Assembly: GCA_009192285.1 (NCBI GenBank)
Contig: CM018605.1
Span: forward strand, 210,767 to 274,766
DNA length: 64,000 nt
Reading direction: 5' to 3'
Origin: Morchella semilibera
Taxonomy: Eukaryota > Ascomycota > Pezizomycetes > Pezizales > Morchellaceae
Positions 59,703 through 64,000 of this stretch are shown here, in pieces. A program made the position numbers and the translations under genes. Below the pieces are notes generated by a model. The model worked only from the letters and a program-made list of their open reading frames with translations. It did not search any database and had not been told where the DNA came from. Each line of letters begins with the position of its first letter. The stretch's first letter is position 1.

Positions 59703-61428
59703 TAATGGTTCCTGCGCTAGAGCAAGAAATATACGTATTTTCCTGAAAGTAAAGTTAAAGGCAAGAGACCACTTGTTGTGAGACCATGATTCCAACCCAC
59801 GCAACGGCAACCAGAGCTCGAAATGAAAATATGTACCTGCTCCGTACTCCTTGAGTACCTGCGCGAACCTCCAGCAATATGATTTTATTATCTTGTGGGG
59901 CGTATACGTAAGTAGTATTTCGGGTTTCGCCTCGGTGGTGCGCTGTTCCCACCCCATGGGTGGGGCGGAAAATCTTGGGGTTGTGGTGTGACTCAATGAT
60001 GGGTGTCCGAGTGATAATTTATGATTCCGATGAGGAGTGAAAGATCGGGAGCTCTGATTTCAAGCCTTGGCCTCGGCTACCACCGGTAAGGCTAGGTCAG
60101 CTCAACTGCTACGTGGTGTCGGGGACCTACCCTCGCGGGAAGTAGTAAAAAAACCTGTAAGATATTGGTACTGACTTTTTAGTACGTAGGAATTGGCTAT
60201 ATATACATGTAGTATAGTAGTAATTATGAAGTCTCTCGTAAGAGGAGCAACAGATACGGGAAAAATACTAGAAAATAGTTTTATATTTCAAGGATCTATA
60301 TAGGCCACAATCAAAGCCTGTAGATTTAATTAATATTTTTGTATAGGAACCGAGTCGAGAAATTGTTTATTTATTCATTAGTAAATGTTCAGCTAGCCCC
60401 CAACCCCAACCCGCCCGGGGCCTTTTTTCAATCTACATTCAATAATATACCTACTTTCTTGAATACCCGTTTAACCAAATCATTTTTCTCGATACAGAAT
60501 TGATTCCATTTCCGCACTTTCACAATCGAATATTATCACGGGGTGGCCATAGTGCGATGCTTGGCGATGTTGCGGGGGGGAGGGTTAGTCAGGCCTGCAG
60601 GGTTTCTCTTATCTATGTTCGATGGGTTGCAGGGATTCTATGGTTTTCAGCCATAAAGTGGCTGGCATGTCACCATACATGTTAGGCCGGCCCCGGCTAG
60701 GTTACCAGGCCCCCCGCCACCCAAATTACATTGTTGGAGCTTGGCGTACACGTAAATACTTCACTGCATCCGCCGCCCCCCCCTAAGACCCATCAACGTA
60801 GCAAACTCTATGATGCCTGAAGTATCTATCACCTCACATGCAAATACTACTTGGTCCATTACTTATTATGTTAGACACAACCCCCGTTACCGGAACCTAA
60901 CGCCCCGAATAACGCCCCGAATAACGCCCCGAATATCGCCCCATATTTCACAACGACGAAGTCGAGCCAATGGAATATTCTGGATTTCTATAGAAGTACA
61001 AACCGTATAAACACATCCGATGTAGCAGCAGTTACCCGTGACTACCTGTCAAGTTTACAAGCAATAATCAATAAACGTTCCAACCTTCATAACGAAAAAG
61101 ACAGGAAAACGGCGCATAAGTTGCTCAACAGATACCATAAAGTGAGCCTTACTTAATCTTGATTCCGACGGCTTCGGCAATCGGGATCGCCCAGTTAAAC
61201 CCCCTTCCTCCTCCACCGGGCACGGATGGCCTTCGTCGTCGGTCCGTTGTTCAAGGCCTGCATTGTCCATACATGTAAGAGACCTCAAGCCGATCCGATG
61301 ATACATCGGAGCTCAGATGGCCTTCGTCGTCGGTCTGCTGTTCAAGGCTGTTGCACTCTCATGTGTGGACCTGCTATGCCGACCGAGTGGCAGGGGGGCG
61401 GATTAGCAACTACGCTAACTCCCCTTAG
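59703..61428. other. 1.7-kb region; partial hairpin copy, minisatellite, short duplication
   Basis: At about 60673-60710 the sequence CATGTTAGGCCGGCC then CCGGCTAGGTT resembles the left arm and loop of hairpin unit 3, so a decayed extra copy is likely. A 12-bp minisatellite (AACGCCCCGAAT, three copies plus a variant) lies at 60900-60947. ATGGCCTTCGTCGTCGGTC occurs twice, 91 bp apart, at about 61225 and 61316. The upstream exon or exons of the next gene are probably in 61200-61380, but I could not fix them. Confidence 0.5.
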
Positions 61429-62995
61429 GGTAAAGACGCTATAGATCTAAGGACAGCAGCTTCCCGTGTTGAACCTGCTATAATCGTTGGCGATCAGTAT
61501 AATGTCCATGCGCCTAGTACAATCAATGTTGATAATAGCAGGAAGCGCCCCTCATCCGAAAACCTCACGGGCCCCCCCAAGAGGGCGCGGCCGAGGGCAA
61601 CCTATCTGACGGAGTTCAAACGCACATGGGAAAATATGTACGACGATAGAAAATGGCCTCTTCCAAGCGGCCGTTATGCGGAAGACATTTTATACGATAG
61701 CTTCCGAAGTCACAAGTTCGAATGCGCCGCTCATTCCTGGGTAATTGATACCTTGGACCAGTCGGTAAAGATGTGTTTTGATAGGGAAGGGGAGTGGGAG
61801 GCTATTTGCGCGAACGTTCCGCTGTTACCGGAGCCTGAGAGATGGTTTGTAGATGCAGCTTTGGGGTATGAACAGACAGAGGTGGTTTGATATGCGATAA
61901 GGTTTCGTGCTCATATGCTGACCATTGAGAACAGCTAAAAACCGCCGAACGACTTCTTAAATACATACACTCTACTCCGTTGTTCACGGAAGCGGAATAT
62001 GATAGCCTGGATCCTGATGAACGAGCCGGGAGGGTTTGGCTTAAGGATTCCATGTCCACATGGTTTGAATTCCTACTTACCCAATGTCATGCATCTAGCT
62101 AATACTGCATTTTACAGGTGTCGACTTTCCCACTCCGACTTCACACGGACCCATCTGGAGAATTGGTACATTTGCCGGTTTTGGGCTTGCATATTCGACC
62201 TGTGTATGGAAACACTTCCTGGCAGCTATATGAGTAGGTACGTTCCCCACGTTGCACTAGGTATATCAACCCCTCAAACGAAACGAATAGACTGACAACT
62301 GATTAAATAGAGGTGAAACAGCTTTGACGGGAACCTGTGATAGACGGAACTCATATAACCCAGATCGTAACAAGCGTAAGCTCGTTGGGCACCTTTACGA
62401 TGGGGTGTTGTTCCTTGATGGCAAAGAGTTTGCTGTAGCTGAGCATTCTCGTCAATATAGCACTGCCCATGATCATAAATGGGTTCAGGATACGCTAAAG
62501 GTTGTTAAGGCCCTTCATGACATGTTGTATACGTTCCAGTCCAAGGGGATCGGCGCTCCGTGTGTAAATGGACTGCAGGTTGTTGGGATTGTCGTTGCGG
62601 GGTGGCATTGCCAGAATTGGCGGATGTCTATTGCAAAGGGGTACACTTGCCTCTTGACCGGTCACGAAGTGCAGGAGGTTCCCAACGACCACGGGCAGGT
62701 CTTCCATTTCATTGAACTTTTAACAGTATTGTGGCTGCAAAGGGTTAGTCACCCCCCACACCAAGCAACCCCCCCCCCAATCGCGCTAACGGAAGGTTTA
62801 CAGGGCGTGTTAAAAGCCTCTAAAGCACTGCTAGCTCCTGCCTCCCTCACCCCTGCCGAAAAGGAGGAACGCTTAATGAACCGCTCGAGGCTACCAGCCA
62901 CGCCCCTACAAGGGGGCACCATACCCCGATCAGTGAAGACAGATGGCAGCGCCAACGAATCATCCAGCGAGGATAATGGCAACATGACGGATTAG
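61429..62995 (+). CDS. Fungal protein with PD-(D/E)XK-like pattern, 5'-incomplete
   Basis: The exons I can support are 61429-61881, 61935-62062, 62118-62237 and 62311-62995, all consistent in phase, about 460 residues. The first acceptor (61427-61428) has a perfect GCTAAC branch site, so coding sequence continues upstream. The text starts with a variable region containing a bipartite nuclear-signal-like stretch, RKRPSSENLTGPPKRARPR. A conserved-looking core follows: TYLTEFKRTWENMYDDRKWP, WACIFDLCMETLPGSY, RGETALTGTCDRRN, LVGHLYDGVLFLDGKEFAVAE, WVQDTLKVVKALHDML and LQVVGIVVAGW. The order RGE-...-DG-...-E, then a helix rich in K and L, is what I recall from lineage-restricted fungal families with a PD-(D/E)XK nuclease-like fold. 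Here the usual ExK is E-H-S, so activity is doubtful. The tail is Pro/Ser-rich with an acidic end. Donors at 61882 (GTGGTT) and 62063 (GTTTGA) are non-ideal. Function is not established. Confidence 0.5.
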
Positions 62996-64000
62996 AAGAC
63001 CCACCTCACCCCGCTGTCTTGGCGGGTAATATCGCTCAGCGTTTCGAGAGCCAGCGTCATAGGGACATGTTTTTAATTTAATTGATGTGACCCTTCGGGG
63101 GATATTAACTGATGATTCCCTATCTTGTGAAGAAGCTGTATCAATAAAAATCTCTCCATAAGGACTGGAGTGTGTATTCCTCCTCCACGTGACCAACCAC
63201 ACCCATCAATAGATAAAAGTTTTGCAGCCAGTAAGGTGCCAAGAATACATGAGCTTCTGCCGTTCCTAGTGGTGCCAAGAAACACTTCTCCTCGGCTCAA
63301 ATGGGCTAATCGGTCCAAGACGGTGAAACGCTTAGAACTGAATTTCGCCGATCCAAGCTCTACCTTCCCATGGTCACAGATATCTTCATATCTCTGAGAT
63401 TAGACCTTGAAACAGGTGTCCATTGCAGTGCGCATCTACTGGCGAAATGTCTCTCATGCATTAGTGTGGCCTATGAAGGAAATGATTGACTGGAACAAAG
63501 TAGCAATGTGCGAAGTTTATGGAATTTCTAAGTATTCTAGACTACATAGTAATGCGGCGAACTACTTACCCGGACATTCTAGATCTCTGTAGCTAGCGAA
63601 AACATGAATCACATGACATTTATGCATGAGAGAGATTTCGCTAGTGTCTGGTGGCTCTGGGACATAAGACATTGGAGAACCCCCCCCCCCCCCCGCGCGC
63701 AGTCCTTAGAATACTATCAATGTGCCATAATGTTCGCAGGTTTATGCTTGAGAGAGATTCTCCAATGTCTCATACGTCCGGAGATACCGTCCTCATCTAC
63801 ACCCCCCCTCCCCTTCAGGAAATGACCTGATCGGTGACGTGGGACACCCAATCGCTCAACCCAGCGAAGCACCCAATCCAACCTAGCAATTCAAACACCC
63901 AATATAAAATTTTGACTTAACAACACCCAAATACACCAACCCAAAATACTTTCTCGGTGGAGTCTCGAATATATACTCCCTCTATTATTGCCTGGAATTT
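62996..64000. other. Right-end intergenic region
   Basis: I see no gene in the last kilobase. There is a C tract at about 63681-63694 and, flanking it, a 13-bp perfect inverted repeat: AGACATTGGAGAA at 63667-63679 and TTCTCCAATGTCT at 63758-63770. The phrase TTTATGC(A/T)TGAGAGAGATT also recurs directly at about 63618 and 63741. A gene continuing past the window edge cannot be excluded. Confidence 0.5.

Overview
The window looks like nuclear DNA of a filamentous ascomycete (Pezizomycotina; I favour an early-branching class such as Pezizomycetes, but cannot prove it). The reasons are many 50-75 bp introns with GTATGT/GTAAGT-type donors and CTAAC-like branch sites, and a fungal gene set: class I myosin, class IV chitin synthase with its Skt5/Chs4-type activator, an OPA3-family protein, Polo kinase, Sin3 and a NACHT-ankyrin NLR. 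Intergenic regions are long and rich in microsatellites and homopolymers. All exon models were built by hand from reading frame, phase and splice signals.

Layout. 1-7.1 kb: no convincing gene; decayed intergenic DNA with one short TA-flanked inverted-repeat element and a few palindromes. 7.1-11.1 kb: class I myosin (+), whose first coding exon is only the ATG. 11.8-12.6 kb: small four-exon gene of unknown function (+). 13.6-16.1 kb: Skt5/Chs4-like Sel1-repeat protein with a CVIM prenylation box (-). 16.1-20.65 kb: long low-complexity divergent promoter region. 20.65-24.3 kb: class IV chitin synthase (+). 25.3-29.6 kb: C2H2-finger protein with about 23 tandem 40-residue repeats, frame-broken in the array (-). 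29.8-30.85 kb: OPA3 family (-). 31.6-34.8 kb: Polo-like kinase (+). 36.2-41.8 kb: Sin3 corepressor (+). 44.65-48.0 kb: DUF2415-type WD40 protein (+). 48-50.4 kb: gene-poor, with a second copy of the inverted-repeat element. 50.4-54.9 kb: seven-exon NACHT-ankyrin NLR fused to a fungal Cys/His C-terminal module (+). 55.8-56.4 kb: small hypothetical (-). 57.6-58.4 kb: Siw14/Oca1-family phosphatase-like protein with Ser in place of the catalytic Cys (+). 58.4-59.7 kb: three tandem ~430 bp repeats, each with a hairpin whose arms changed together. 61.4-63.0 kb: multi-exon gene with a PD-(D/E)XK-like pattern (+, 5' end unresolved).

How the genes fit together. A housekeeping block (7-48 kb) serves polarised growth and the cell cycle: myosin-I at endocytic actin patches, chitin synthase and its activator placed head to head, Polo kinase and Sin3. 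The right-hand 16 kb looks accessory: an NLR, a pseudophosphatase-like gene, hairpin repeats and a lineage-restricted nuclease-like gene.

The most unusual signals are: the palindromic octamer TACATGTA, 26 exact copies where about one is expected and nearly all outside coding exons; the co-varying hairpins at 58.6-59.6 kb; the 25-nt microexon carrying the NLR P-loop; and the 40-residue repeat protein.
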